DNA of 64,000 nucleotides from Cohnella sp. GbtcB17 (GTDB lineage Bacteria; Bacillota; Bacilli; Paenibacillales; Paenibacillaceae). The stretch spans positions 1-64,000 of the forward strand of contig NZ_JAGXJW010000035.1 in the NCBI RefSeq assembly GCF_019091135.1, given 5' to 3'. A program made the translations under genes and the position numbers. Shown here in pieces: positions 23,616-32,585 of the stretch (position 1 is its first letter; each line of letters starts with the position of its first letter). A model generated the notes under the pieces. The model ran no database searches, was not told where the DNA came from, and saw only the letters and a program-made list of their open reading frames with translations.

Positions 23616-25793
23616 TCAAGGAATAGAATCGAGCAAGGCTTGCGCCTCTTTTCGCCAATCCTCATCGCCGTCCCGCAGCGCCTCCCGCAGCCAGGACGCA
23701 GCCTCTTCGCGACGCCCGGCCATCATCGCGCATTTCGCGGCGTTAACCTTGGCGGAGACGAACAGCGCCGTGCCGGACCACGGATTCGTCTTGCCGGCGT
23801 ATTGACGCGCGTAAAGCGCTTTGTAGCGCTCGAAAAAACCGATGCCGGCGAGGCCCGCTTGCCTAGCCCCTTCGTCGTCTCCTTCGTCCTTCAACTGCTG
23901 CGCAAGATTCGCGAATCTGGCGAGAACAGCGTTTTGCGATTCGCGATCGAAGCGGGCGAGCCGCAGCGCCTCCTTCAGATGCGTCTCCGCCTTCCCGACT
24001 TCGCCTTCGTCCGCATACGCCATGCCTAGCGCGTAATGCACGGTCGGCGAATTCGGCTCGTAGCGCAGCCCGGCGGACAGCAGGACTGCCCGTTCGGCCG
24101 CCGGCACCAGCGCGGCGGATTCGAGGCGCGGCCGGTTCCACGGCGGGTTCGCCCGCTGGGCCTCGCGGAGCAGCGCGAGCTTCGCCGCGTCGCCTCCGGC
24201 CGTCTGCGCGGCCTCGTACGCGTCGGCCGCCGACTTGTAGCGGCCGGCCGGCGCCGCGGCGACCATCGCCGTAGCGAGCAGCACCAGCGCCGGAACAGCC
24301 AGCCGCAGCAGGGCGATGCGCGCCGTCTTCGAGGCCCCCCCGGCGCGCAGGGGCGCCAGCGGGCGCGCCGGCGCAGGCTCGTGCGGCGGCAGCGACAGAT
24401 GCAGCGCCAGCCAGAACAGCAGCAGCAGCCAAATATAAGCGTAAGACCAATCGAAGTCGACGCCTGCGTGCAGCGCCAGCACCGCCGCGGGGCCCCAGAC
24501 ATGCCGAGCTCCGGGGCGCCGCCAAAGGAGAATCGCGAAGCCGCCTAGCATGACAAGCAGTGCGGCGAATCCAAGCGCGCCCGTGTCGATGAGTACCTCC
24601 AGGTAGCCGCTGTGAACCTCGTTGCCGATATAAGGTCCGCTTTGGTACAAGCCGACCTGCATGCGCCACGCCTCTCCTCCCGCGCCGAACAGCGGGCGGT
24701 CCGCGAACATGCGCAGCGCGTCCTTATAGTAAAGCGTTCGCGCGCCGGCCGTCTCGAGGTTGCCTTCCGCGCGGCCGCCCGCGCCGCCGCCGGAGGCAAG
24801 CAGCAGGTAAGCGAGCGCTGTGCAAACTGCAAACACAGCCGCGCCGCCCCATATGGTCGTGAGCGGCCTGCGCAGCCTTGCGCCGATGCTCGATGACCGC
24901 TTCGCCTCTGGCGGTCTCAGCAGCAGCGCCGCCACCGCATACGCAGCGACAGCCGCGGCCAGCGTCCAGGCGCCGTCTCCCGGCGTCCCGGCCTCCATCG
25001 CGCCGAAGGCCGATCTGGCCGCGATCGCCGCGCCGAGCGCAGCCAGTCCTGCGGCCGCCAGGCCGTAGCCCCGGCGGTCCCGGCGATAGGCCGCCAGCAG
25101 CGACACAAGTCCCGCTGCGGCAAGCGCCAGCATGGCGCCTCGCGACTCGGTCAGCAGCAGCGCCGTCAGCGCCGGCACGAGCGAGATGGCCGCGAAGGCT
25201 CTCGCCGCGCGTCCCGGACTGTCAAGCCGCTGCCAGAGGGCGAGCACGAAAAAGGCCGCAACGGCGCCGCAGGCGTTGGGATATTGAAGAAAGCCGGCCA
25301 GCCGCGCGCCGGTCATCGACAAAGCGGCATCCGACGAGCGGTAGACGATGTCCGGATAACGGATCCAGCCGTACCAGCCAGCCAGTCCGCCCCATACGAA
25401 GTACAGGCCGGCGGCGTGCAAGGCTGCGTGCCCCGCATTCCTTCGGCCGCGCCGCGCGGCAAACAACACGGCCAGCGCGAGCCATGCGCCGTATGCGCAC
25501 CATCGGAGCAGGCTGTCCGCCGTCCCCTTGACGGACGCCGGGCCAGCCAGCCAAGCGCAGCCGTAGGCGGCCGCAAGCCCCAGCGGCGCGAGCGCCCACC
25601 AGGGAAGCGCCCTCCTGACGGCGATCGCGGCGATGGCTGCGACGGCGGCGACGATGAGCAGCGCCAACTCGAAGCCGTACAAGTCCGCGTCGTAAAACAG
25701 CCCTTGCTTGTAAGCGGCCCAGCACAACACCCAGGCAAACAGCAGACCGCCGGTCAGCGCGAACGACAGCCGCAGCAAACCTTTGTAGATCAT
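23616..25793 (-). CDS. O-antigen ligase/polymerase-like membrane protein with TPR tail
   Basis: This protein of 725 residues has about 12-14 hydrophobic helices (to about residue 520) followed by a soluble alpha-helical tail with TPR-like repeats (about 525-720; VHYALGMAYADEGEVGKAETHLKEAL is a typical unit). The Wzy_C/O-antigen-ligase signature is visible as LLTESRGAML and, in the large outer loop, NEVHSGYLEVLIDTGALGF, the usual H-[NS]-x-[YF]-L motif. Such enzymes polymerise or attach lipid-linked glycans outside the membrane. No glycan gene cluster is next to it. The ATG at 25793 follows AGGG and is preferred to a TTG at 25799. Confidence 0.82.
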   Translation of the reverse strand: MIYKGLLRLSFALTGGLLFAWVLCWAAYKQGLFYDADLYGFELALLIVAAVAAIAAIAVRRALPWWALAPLGLAAAYGCAWLAGPASVKGTADSLLRWCAYGAWLALAVLFAARRGRRNAGHAALHAAGLYFVWGGLAGWYGWIRYPDIVYRSSDAALSMTGARLAGFLQYPNACGAVAAFFVLALWQRLDSPGRAARAFAAISLVPALTALLLTESRGAMLALAAAGLVSLLAAYRRDRRGYGLAAAGLAALGAAIAARSAFGAMEAGTPGDGAWTLAAAVAAYAVAALLLRPPEAKRSSSIGARLRRPLTTIWGGAAVFAVCTALAYLLLASGGGAGGRAEGNLETAGARTLYYKDALRMFADRPLFGAGGEAWRMQVGLYQSGPYIGNEVHSGYLEVLIDTGALGFAALLVMLGGFAILLWRRPGARHVWGPAAVLALHAGVDFDWSYAYIWLLLLFWLALHLSLPPHEPAPARPLAPLRAGGASKTARIALLRLAVPALVLLATAMVAAAPAGRYKSAADAYEAAQTAGGDAAKLALLREAQRANPPWNRPRLESAALVPAAERAVLLSAGLRYEPNSPTVHYALGMAYADEGEVGKAETHLKEALRLARFDRESQNAVLARFANLAQQLKDEGDDEGARQAGLAGIGFFERYKALYARQYAGKTNPWSGTALFVSAKVNAAKCAMMAGRREEAASWLREALRDGDEDWRKEAQALLDSIP

Positions 25794-26010
25794 ATCCAAT
25801 CCCTGCTTCGTTCAGCGTTTTGTCTTTAGCGTAGCGGCTTTTCCGGTCGGCCGCAAGCGCGAATAACCCTTCTCCGAACGACGGTCGAACGCCGTATTCG
25901 AACAGGGTTGGCTGCGCAGCCGCCGAACGCGGTTCGCAAATCGCGGTGAATGTCTGTCGGAGTTGCTACGGGCAACCGACGCTCTGTCCCTGACGCTCAG
26001 GCCTTGACCC

Positions 26011-26697
26011 TCACGCCTCCAGCCTGCGCGGCTCCGGCGGACATTTAGCTTGGCGCTTGTTATCGTAGAGCCGCCGGTCCGCCGCCTGCGAGAGCTCGGC
26101 GAACGTCGCGCCGTCCTCCGGAAAGAAGGCATACCCGCAGGAGGCCGACATGCGGTACCCGCTGTGCAGGGGCAAGTGCTCCATCCGCTCGTCGATCGCG
26201 TGCTTCAGCGCCTCGGCTTCCTGCCGATCCGCGTACGGGCACAGCAGCAGGAATTCGTCCCCGCCCCAGCGACAGACGATCTCGCCGCGCACGGCGGAAG
26301 CCTCCAGAGCTGCAGCTGCCATCGAGATCGCCCTGTCGCCTTCGGCATGCCCGAGCTCGTCGTTGATCAGCTTGAAGTCGTTCAGGTCGATCAGCACGAC
26401 CGCGAGCCGTTTGCGCCGCGCCGTCGCTTGCTTCAATAGGCCGACGACGCAGCGATGCGCGAAGCTGCGATTCCATAAGCCGGTCAAGCCGTCGCGGTCC
26501 GCGCGACGCTTCAGCCGGTCGTACTGCCTGCCCAGCATGCCGAAAACCGGGAACAGGACAAGCGCGAAGCCGGCGGCTTCCCACAACGCATAGTTCCCGT
26601 TCGAAGCCATATACCGCTGCGCCAGCCCGGTCAAGCCGACGGCTGTGCTGACCAGCGCCGCCGTCGCCAAGCCGGTCATGAGTCCGCGATTGCCCAT
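26011..26697 (-). CDS. GGDEF diguanylate cyclase, short membrane form
   Basis: This 228-residue protein has two N-terminal hydrophobic helices (about 8-26 and 36-52), a short basic linker and a GGDEF domain (about 68-225). The start motif is DGLTGLWNRSF. The active loop is GGDEF in CRWGGDEFLLL. The inhibitory I-site RxxD expected five residues before it is missing (RGEI), so product inhibition is probably absent. It should make c-di-GMP. The ATG at 26697 follows AAGGAG. It lies 33 bases after the larger GGDEF gene, so they are probably co-transcribed. Confidence 0.88.
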   Translation of the reverse strand: MGNRGLMTGLATAALVSTAVGLTGLAQRYMASNGNYALWEAAGFALVLFPVFGMLGRQYDRLKRRADRDGLTGLWNRSFAHRCVVGLLKQATARRKRLAVVLIDLNDFKLINDELGHAEGDRAISMAAAALEASAVRGEIVCRWGGDEFLLLCPYADRQEAEALKHAIDERMEHLPLHSGYRMSASCGYAFFPEDGATFAELSQAADRRLYDNKRQAKCPPEPRRLEA

Positions 26698-26730
26698 TCA
26701 ACGACCGCTCCTTCTCCTTCGCCTCGTGTT

Positions 26731-28410
26731 TTACGAGATGACGACCCGATTGCGTCCTTCGTTTTTCGCTTTATAGAGCGCCACGTCCGCCTTCGCGAAC
26801 AACGTTCGCAAATCTGCGGCGATGTCCGTCCTTCCGTCGCCGTCGTCCGAAGCGGCGGCCGCTTCGCCGAGCCCGTCGGTGACGATGCCCATGCTGATCG
26901 TGACGCTTATTTTCTCGCCGGCGATCCATGCTTCGTTGCCCAGCACGGAAGCCATAATGCGGTCCGCCACCGCCTGCGCTTCGTCCCGATTCGTTTGCGG
27001 CAGGAAGACCGTAAATTCCTCTCCGCCGTAGCGCGCCAGCAGATCGGAGCCTCTAAGCGCCGAACGCGCGGCTACGGCCGCCGAACGGAGCACTTCGTCG
27101 CCTGCGAGGTGGCCGTATCGGTCGTTGGTCCGCTTGAAATGGTCGATATCGAACAGCAGGATGGAGAACGGAACCCCGCGCTGCTTGCAAAGAAAGGCTT
27201 CGTGCTCGACGTAATGCTGGAAAAAGATACGATTGTAGCAGCCGGTAAGACCATCCGTAATCGCGGCCTTCTCCAGCTTCTTGTTCGCGCGGTAGAGCTC
27301 GTCCTGAATCGCGATCAGCTCCAGATTACGCTCGTGAAGCGCTTCGTTCTTCTCGTTCATCTCGTCGATCAGCTTGCGCTGCTCGGTGACGTCGTAGAAG
27401 GCGACGATCCGCCCCTGCAAGGTCTTGAACTGATCCATCAGCGGCGAGATCTGCAGCGAGACCGATCGGTAAGGCCCGTCCGTCAGCAAAATCTCCGTAC
27501 GGATCCGATCCGCGGGATGATGCCGGTACCGGAACAAAAACTCGCTCACGTCGTTCGCCGGCTGACCGGAGAGCAGGATCCGTTCGAGATCGAAGGCCTC
27601 CCCCTTGACGAGGTGCGCGAAGCGGACGGCGCTGCGATTATAGTCCAATATTTTGCACGACTCGTCGATCACGACGATTCCCGTCTCCACCTGCTCGAAA
27701 ATCTTGTGCTTGGCGGTATCGACCAGATCGAATACGCCGTACCGGTAAATCGCGACGACGAAGCAAATATCCGACAGGACGATGCCTGTCGAGGTTAGCC
27801 CTTGAACGACGCCGAGCCAAGGCGACAGCACGACGTTGAACAGCAGATCGAGCACCGCGAACAGCGTGAGTACGAACATGCCGAGCAGGGTGGTGGCGAG
27901 CTGCTTGCGTTCGTTGATCGAACGTACCGTCCGGTGAGCGTTGAACATATGGAGAAGCGCGATAAAAAAGTACGCGAATTGCACAAAAGTCATGATCCAA
28001 AACAGCGGGCCGTAATGCCGATCCCCATACTGCCCGTCTTCGGGCTTCAGGAATTGGCCGAACGGATTGGCGATCGCCGAGACCGCGCAGAAGAGCGCAG
28101 GCATGAAAAACGCCAGCAGGCGAGGGGGTCTTCGCAAATAGTGCGTTCGCTTGGTGAGGAACAGCACAAAAGCGAGCCAGCCGGGTCCAAGCAGGCTAAG
28201 CGCGACGAAGGACACGGTTAAGTATAAATGCTGATAGGCAGGAATGTCCGTGGAACGCACGCCGACCTGACCTAACGGCCACAGCATCATAATAAAATGG
28301 AAAACCAGATAAGCCTTGTGCGTTCTGGAAATCGGATTAAGGGCAATGAAAAGGCCGAGCAGCACAAACAGACAAACGAACAGCAGAAAGTCTGGCCGTA
28401 TAAATTCCAA
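26731..28410 (-). CDS. 7TM-PAS-GGDEF diguanylate cyclase
   Basis: This protein of about 559 residues has an N-terminal seven-helix membrane module (about 8-215) like those of histidine-kinase-type 7TM receptors. A PAS domain follows (about 225-345, GIVVIDESCKILDYNRSAV), then a short coiled coil (EQRKLIDEMNEKNEALHERN) and a GGDEF domain (about 385-555). The active loop is GGEEF, and the I-site RGSD stands five residues before it, so both synthesis and product inhibition are expected. The annotated frame extends to a GTG at 28419. The TTG at 28410 is preferred because AAGGTGAG lies six bases ahead of it. Confidence 0.87.
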   Translation of the reverse strand: MEFIRPDFLLFVCLFVLLGLFIALNPISRTHKAYLVFHFIMMLWPLGQVGVRSTDIPAYQHLYLTVSFVALSLLGPGWLAFVLFLTKRTHYLRRPPRLLAFFMPALFCAVSAIANPFGQFLKPEDGQYGDRHYGPLFWIMTFVQFAYFFIALLHMFNAHRTVRSINERKQLATTLLGMFVLTLFAVLDLLFNVVLSPWLGVVQGLTSTGIVLSDICFVVAIYRYGVFDLVDTAKHKIFEQVETGIVVIDESCKILDYNRSAVRFAHLVKGEAFDLERILLSGQPANDVSEFLFRYRHHPADRIRTEILLTDGPYRSVSLQISPLMDQFKTLQGRIVAFYDVTEQRKLIDEMNEKNEALHERNLELIAIQDELYRANKKLEKAAITDGLTGCYNRIFFQHYVEHEAFLCKQRGVPFSILLFDIDHFKRTNDRYGHLAGDEVLRSAAVAARSALRGSDLLARYGGEEFTVFLPQTNRDEAQAVADRIMASVLGNEAWIAGEKISVTISMGIVTDGLGEAAAASDDGDGRTDIAADLRTLFAKADVALYKAKNEGRNRVVIS

Positions 28411-28534
28411 GCGGCTCACCTTTTCATGGAAAGACTAACCCAATAACCCGGGGCAATTGATTTATTCTAACATAGGCAGGATTTTGCCGACAAGAAGTTT
28501 GGCAAACATTGTAAAAATTAAGGTTAAATTTCTC

Positions 28535-29737
28535 CTAATTATTTACTTTATGTTCCATATTTCTTTCCATATAAGGCGAAATCGCCAAGAAATCCCTGAA
28601 CTGCTCATAATCCTTCCACGTTTGCGCAGAGGCGGGCGAACCGCTGCGGACGGCCCGGATCAGCAGGTTTTTGGGTGTATGCTCCAGATCGATGAACTCC
28701 AGCATTTGCACCTTATAGCCCGATGCCTCCAGCAGCTGGGCACGCACCGCGTCGGTGACGAGCGCAGAAAACCGTTCTTTTAAAATGCCGTGCCGCAGCA
28801 GCGGCTTCAGCAACGGCTGCTCGATCTGGCGCATCAGCTCGTGCTGGCAGCACGGCACCGACAGGATGACCGAAGCATGCCAGCCTACGGCCTTCAGCAG
28901 CGCGGCGTCCGTCGCCGTATCGCAGGCATGGAGCGTGACGACCATGTCAACCCTGTCGGCGTCCGCATAATCCGCGATGTCGCCAACCGCAAAGCGTAGG
29001 CGATCCCAGCCCAGCCGTTCGGCCAGCTTCGCGCAGTCCGCGATGATGTCAGCCTTCAGGTCTAGCCCGATGATTCGGACGGACAGGCGCTCTTTGATCG
29101 CGAGCAGATGATACAGCGCGAACGTCAAATAAGACTTGCCGCAGCCGAAGTCGACGATCGTCAGCTCTCTGTCGGCCGGCAAATCGGAGATGACGTCGGA
29201 TACCATTTCGAGAAACCGGTTGATTTGCCTGTACTTGTCGTACTTCGCCTTGACCACCCGTCCTTCGGGCGTCATGACGCCGAGCGCTTCCAGGAAAGGC
29301 ACCGGTTCCCCTTCGGGTAGCACGTACGTTTTGGTCCGGTTGTGCGAAGGCGCCGGCGCGGAGGAGCCTCCGGCTGTCGCGGCCTTCGCTGTCGGCGCGC
29401 CGCGCAGAACGGCCGCTTTGCCCTTTTTGCTGACGAGAATCTGGATATCGTTCTCCGGCGTCTTGAGCAGCGCCTGACGATAGTCACGTTCGACGAGGCG
29501 CAGCAGCTCGTCTGCAGCATCCGCGGGCGCCATATTGTGATGAAGCGCCTTCGCTCCGGCGAACCGTTCGAATTGATAGCGCAGCTCGCCCTTCAGCAGG
29601 ACGGGACGGACCGCGATCTTGCGCGTCTCCTCCGACTTGCTGCGCGGCTGGCTGACGGTCGCCTGGATCAGCTTGCCCGCTTCGATCGCGCCTCTGACGA
29701 GAGCGTTCAATTCCTCTGTTGTCGTCTCCGCGCTCAT
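28535..29737 (-). CDS. SAM-dependent methyltransferase (Methyltransf_32 type)
   Basis: This 400-residue protein has an N-terminal domain (1-165) and a Rossmann methyltransferase (about 185-320). Motif I is IVDFGCGKSYLTFAL, the acidic strand is IGLDLKAD, and TLHACDTATDAAL and SVPCCQHEL follow. This is the Methyltransf_32 pattern, often annotated as a tRNA or protein methyltransferase without proof. The ATG at 29737 overlaps the stop of the DUF6483 gene (ATGA). This places it third in an operon with an alpha/beta hydrolase and DUF6483. Confidence 0.85.
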   Translation of the reverse strand: MSAETTTEELNALVRGAIEAGKLIQATVSQPRSKSEETRKIAVRPVLLKGELRYQFERFAGAKALHHNMAPADAADELLRLVERDYRQALLKTPENDIQILVSKKGKAAVLRGAPTAKAATAGGSSAPAPSHNRTKTYVLPEGEPVPFLEALGVMTPEGRVVKAKYDKYRQINRFLEMVSDVISDLPADRELTIVDFGCGKSYLTFALYHLLAIKERLSVRIIGLDLKADIIADCAKLAERLGWDRLRFAVGDIADYADADRVDMVVTLHACDTATDAALLKAVGWHASVILSVPCCQHELMRQIEQPLLKPLLRHGILKERFSALVTDAVRAQLLEASGYKVQMLEFIDLEHTPKNLLIRAVRSGSPASAQTWKDYEQFRDFLAISPYMERNMEHKVNN

Positions 29738-30396
29738 GATGCCGTCTCCTTCGTCAGATTGTTCCACTGGCGAACGCCCTCGCGCAGCTCTTCGCGCAAG
29801 AGCCCGCCGCGTCCCAGCGCCTCGTCGTCCAACGCCTTCAGCCGTTCGTAGAAGGACAAGCCTTCTTCGGTTCCGGCCTCCCCGGCATCAAACAGCTCGT
29901 ATAGGCTGTTCTCGGCGTCCGCATAGCGCCCGGCGTGCTCCTGCCACTCCATGATGGCGCGGAGCGTCTGCGCGGAGCCGTCAACGCGAGCCGGTCCTTC
30001 TACAAGGCGCTCCATCCTGCGCTCGAGCTCGAGGCCTTCCACCGGTCCGTGCGTGCGGAGCACATAGCCGATCAGGCGCAACGCTTTTTCTAAGCGCTGC
30101 AGGCTCTCCGCTTCGCGGCCCATATCCGCCAGCACATCGCCTTCTTCCTGCAAAAAGGCGCCGATCGCCCCGATCGCCTCGGCATCCGAGCGCCCGTCTC
30201 CGCTAAACATCGCTATCAAATCCGCGTCAGACAGTCCCAGCGCCAGCCGGGCACGCATACGCAGTTCTTTGCTCATGAACTCGTCGATCAGCAGCAGCGC
30301 TTCCTCGTGCTTGCCCTGCTGCTTGAGTCCCATCAGCGCGCCGAAGGCGACCGACATCTGATTGATCAGGCGCATAAAATAGTCGCGTTCAAACAT
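29734..30396 (-). CDS. DUF6483-like helical protein
   Basis: This 220-residue, fully alpha-helical protein begins MFERDYFMRLINQMSVAFGALMGLKQQGKHEEAL and continues with TPR-like amphipathic helices. This agrees with the DUF6483 family of unknown role found in Firmicutes. No catalytic motif is present. GGGGAG stands six bases before the ATG at 30396; the ATG at 30402 is too close to it. It overlaps the upstream hydrolase by eight bases and the downstream methyltransferase by four, so all three are co-translated. Confidence 0.75.
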   Translation of the reverse strand: MFERDYFMRLINQMSVAFGALMGLKQQGKHEEALLLIDEFMSKELRMRARLALGLSDADLIAMFSGDGRSDAEAIGAIGAFLQEEGDVLADMGREAESLQRLEKALRLIGYVLRTHGPVEGLELERRMERLVEGPARVDGSAQTLRAIMEWQEHAGRYADAENSLYELFDAGEAGTEEGLSFYERLKALDDEALGRGGLLREELREGVRQWNNLTKETAS

Positions 30397-31210
30397 CGGC
30401 ATCTCCCCGCTTCTGTTCTGCTCCCGAAACGAAGGAAACGATCGCTTCGGCGAACGCTGCCGGCTGCTCCAGCATGCCCATATGCCCTGAGCCTTCGAGC
30501 AGACGGTGCGTCACATTCGGGCCGGAGACCGGGAAACGCTTGTCCGGACCGATCACGTTGTCGGACTCGCCGGCGAGCAGCACAATCGGCGCTTCTAGCG
30601 ACTCGAGCACGGCGCGCCTGTCGGGACGCTCCTTCATCCCGAGCGCCGCTCCGATGCCGCCTTCGGCGGACGTCCCGAAGCCGATCGCGAGCGCGCGGTC
30701 GACCTGCGGTTGCAGCTGCGCCAGATTGTCGGACGCAAACAGCTTCGGCACGAGGTCGCGAATATGCCCCTCCATGCCTTCGCGGGAAATGCGAGCCGCC
30801 ACCTTTTCGCGATTCGCTTTGCCGTTTTCATCGTCCGGGAACGTCGTTGAATGCAGCAAGCCAAGCCCCAGCAGCCGGTCCGGGGCGCGTTCCGCCAGCG
30901 CGAGCGCCGCGTAGCCCCCCATTGAATGGCCGAGCACGAACGCCTGTCCGATATGCAGGGCGTCCATCAACTGCAAGGCGTCCTCCGCAAGCTGCTCCAT
31001 CGCGTACGTCCCTTCGGTCGCCGCGGTCTCTCCATGCCCTCGCGCATCGGGCGCTACGACCCGCGCTTGCGCCGACAGCATGGGCAGCACGTCGTTCCAA
31101 TACGCCGCGCTGCCGCAATAGCCGTGGAGCAGCAGCAAGGGTACACCTTGCCCCTCGTCCACATACGAGACTTCGAGCCCGTTGTTCAATGTCAGCCGGT
31201 TGCGAGTCAT
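30389..31210 (-). CDS. Alpha/beta hydrolase
   Basis: This 273-residue protein has the classic alpha/beta hydrolase elements. The oxyanion segment is LLLLHGYCGSAAYW, the nucleophile elbow is GHSMGG (about 94-99), the acid lies near GESDNVIGPDK, and the catalytic histidine is in GSGHMGMLEQP. Together they form the esterase/peroxidase-like triad. The substrate is unknown. AAGGATG precedes the ATG at 31210. It leads the three-gene operon with DUF6483 and the methyltransferase. Confidence 0.9.
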   Translation of the reverse strand: MTRNRLTLNNGLEVSYVDEGQGVPLLLLHGYCGSAAYWNDVLPMLSAQARVVAPDARGHGETAATEGTYAMEQLAEDALQLMDALHIGQAFVLGHSMGGYAALALAERAPDRLLGLGLLHSTTFPDDENGKANREKVAARISREGMEGHIRDLVPKLFASDNLAQLQPQVDRALAIGFGTSAEGGIGAALGMKERPDRRAVLESLEAPIVLLAGESDNVIGPDKRFPVSGPNVTHRLLEGSGHMGMLEQPAAFAEAIVSFVSGAEQKRGDADV

Positions 31211-31265
31211 GCCAGCACATCCTTCCGCCGTTTTTTATTATATTAACGAATTGTCGTCCTCGAAC

Positions 31266-31847
31266 TCAAATAAAGCCGCCGCTAGTGGGGTCGTGCGCGC
31301 CTGACGCTTCAGGACGAACGCCGCCAAGCGCGGAGGCGGCCGCAGCGGCGATCCGTTTCGCCATCTCCATCACGGCATACAGCGATGTCGTCTGGAGCGT
31401 CATGTACGGCTTGGGACCGAATTCGCCCACGACCGCCGCGACACTATAATCCCCGACCGGCGGGAGCGCCCCGCCCACCGACCTTGCCGGCTGAAGCGGT
31501 CCTTCGCCGAGCAGAAACTTCCCGACGTTCTCCGGCCGGCCGAGACAGGCGTCGATCGCGATCACGACTGCGTCCGCGGGCAGCGCCGACGCTTCGCGCT
31601 CCAGCCTGTCCGCGTCGCAAGGCTCGCGCAGCGTGCCGATCACCCCGCCGACTCCGCGTGCCTCCAGCATCGTGCCGACCAGCGGACCGAGACAGTCCCC
31701 GGTCGAGCGGTCCGTTCCGATGCAGAGAAATACGATCGTCTTGCCGGGATGCCGACCGAATGCGCTTCGAAAAAAACGCTCGAGCTCGGGCTCGCCGGAA
31801 GCGGCATAAAAGACAGGAGGCTGCCCGGGGGCGCGGTTCGCGGTCAT
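31266..31847 (-). CDS. yyaC: Spore protein YyaC (DUF1256, GPR-like)
   Basis: This 193-residue protein matches the YyaC/DUF1256 family, structurally related to the germination protease GPR. The family core is visible as FLCIGTDRSTGDCLGPLVG (about 40-58), VVIAIDACLGRPENVG and VAAVVGEFGPKPYMTLQTTSL. It is expected in sporulating cells; protease activity has not been proven for the family. AAAGGAG precedes the ATG. The C-terminal 25 residues are A/G-rich and variable. Confidence 0.88.
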   Translation of the reverse strand: MTANRAPGQPPVFYAASGEPELERFFRSAFGRHPGKTIVFLCIGTDRSTGDCLGPLVGTMLEARGVGGVIGTLREPCDADRLEREASALPADAVVIAIDACLGRPENVGKFLLGEGPLQPARSVGGALPPVGDYSVAAVVGEFGPKPYMTLQTTSLYAVMEMAKRIAAAAASALGGVRPEASGAHDPTSGGFI

Positions 31848-31977
31848 CGTCCTGCTCCTTTCGAAGATGGCTTGTTCTCGTTACAGCGTATCACGCGACG
31901 TTCGGATACGCCAGCGCGGAGAAGGCGCCGCTGTGATACAATGAGATGAGTTTATACCGAGAGAGGATGCTGCGCGA

Positions 31978-32199
31978 ATGGATTTGACCAAGCCGACACA
32001 AGAGAATGTAGAATATATGATCGAAGCGATCAAGACGAAGCTGCGGATGGCTTCGGGAGCCGCAATGCAGGCGTCGCATTTTAATGCTGAACGCTACGAG
32101 GATCTCAAGGACATATACGATATGGTCGCCTCCAAAGACCGCTTCAGCATCAGCGAGGTCGAAGCGCTCGTATCGGAGCTGGGCAAGCTGCGGGGGTAA
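31978..32199 (+). CDS. DUF1128 family protein
   Basis: This 73-residue helical protein begins MDLTKPTQENVEYMIEAIKTKLRMASGAAM and matches the short DUF1128 (YfkK-like) family of unknown function. A TACAAT at about 31937-31942 is a candidate -10, and GAGAGG precedes the ATG at 31978. It is monocistronic and followed by the 51-bp repeat region. Confidence 0.85.
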   Translation: MDLTKPTQENVEYMIEAIKTKLRMASGAAMQASHFNAERYEDLKDIYDMVASKDRFSISEVEALVSELGKLRG

Positions 32200-32244
32200 A
32201 TGGGTACGGAGCCGGATGCCATAAGTACAGACGTTTTGTTGCAG

Positions 32245-32440
32245 GCGCAATAACGATGCCGCAGACCCTTATTCGCCGGTAAACGAATGATACGGGCGAA
32301 ATAGAGATCTCGCAGACTCTTATTTGCCGACAATCGATTGATGTTAGCGCAATAGAAATGCCGCAGACCCTTATTCGCCCGTTCGCCGGGTCTTTTGGAA
32401 AATTGCGCTGTGCCGGATTCTTATTCGGCGCAGATTTCGT
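32245..32440. repeat. 51-bp intergenic tandem repeat, family R1
   Basis: Units start at 32245, 32296 and 32347, exactly 51 bp apart, and a degenerate fourth begins near 32405. Each opens with GCG[CA]AATA, then carries CGCAGAC[CT]CTTATT[CT]GCC; the last 17 bases of each unit are variable. The 51-bp period keeps 17-codon frames open on the minus strand, but no start with a ribosome site exists. The rest of 32200-32585 holds only the galT terminator. Confidence 0.8.
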
Positions 32441-32513
32441 CAAAGCGGCCAACGACCTTGCGCCCTAGCGTATTTTGGCAGCACCCAACCGAACAACCCG
32501 CCAACGCCACAGC

Positions 32514-32563
32514 AAAAAAACGCCTTCGTCGCCTGTCTGCTTCAGGCAACGAAGGCGTTTTAC
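32514..32563 (-). terminator. Terminator of the gal operon
   Basis: AAAACGCCTTCGT and its partner ACGAAGGCGTTTT, plus an inner CGCCTG/CAGGC(A) stem, are followed on the minus strand by TTTTTTT. It lies just past the galT stop. Confidence 0.9.
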
Positions 32564-32585
32564 GTTTTGCGGCGCCGGGCCGCGC

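Noticed and set aside
25860-26010. Short resemblance (TDIHRDLRTAF) of the gap after the small GGDEF gene to the C-terminal end of the larger GGDEF protein
   Set aside because: The match covers only about 11 residues and then stops; it is too short to call a gene remnant.
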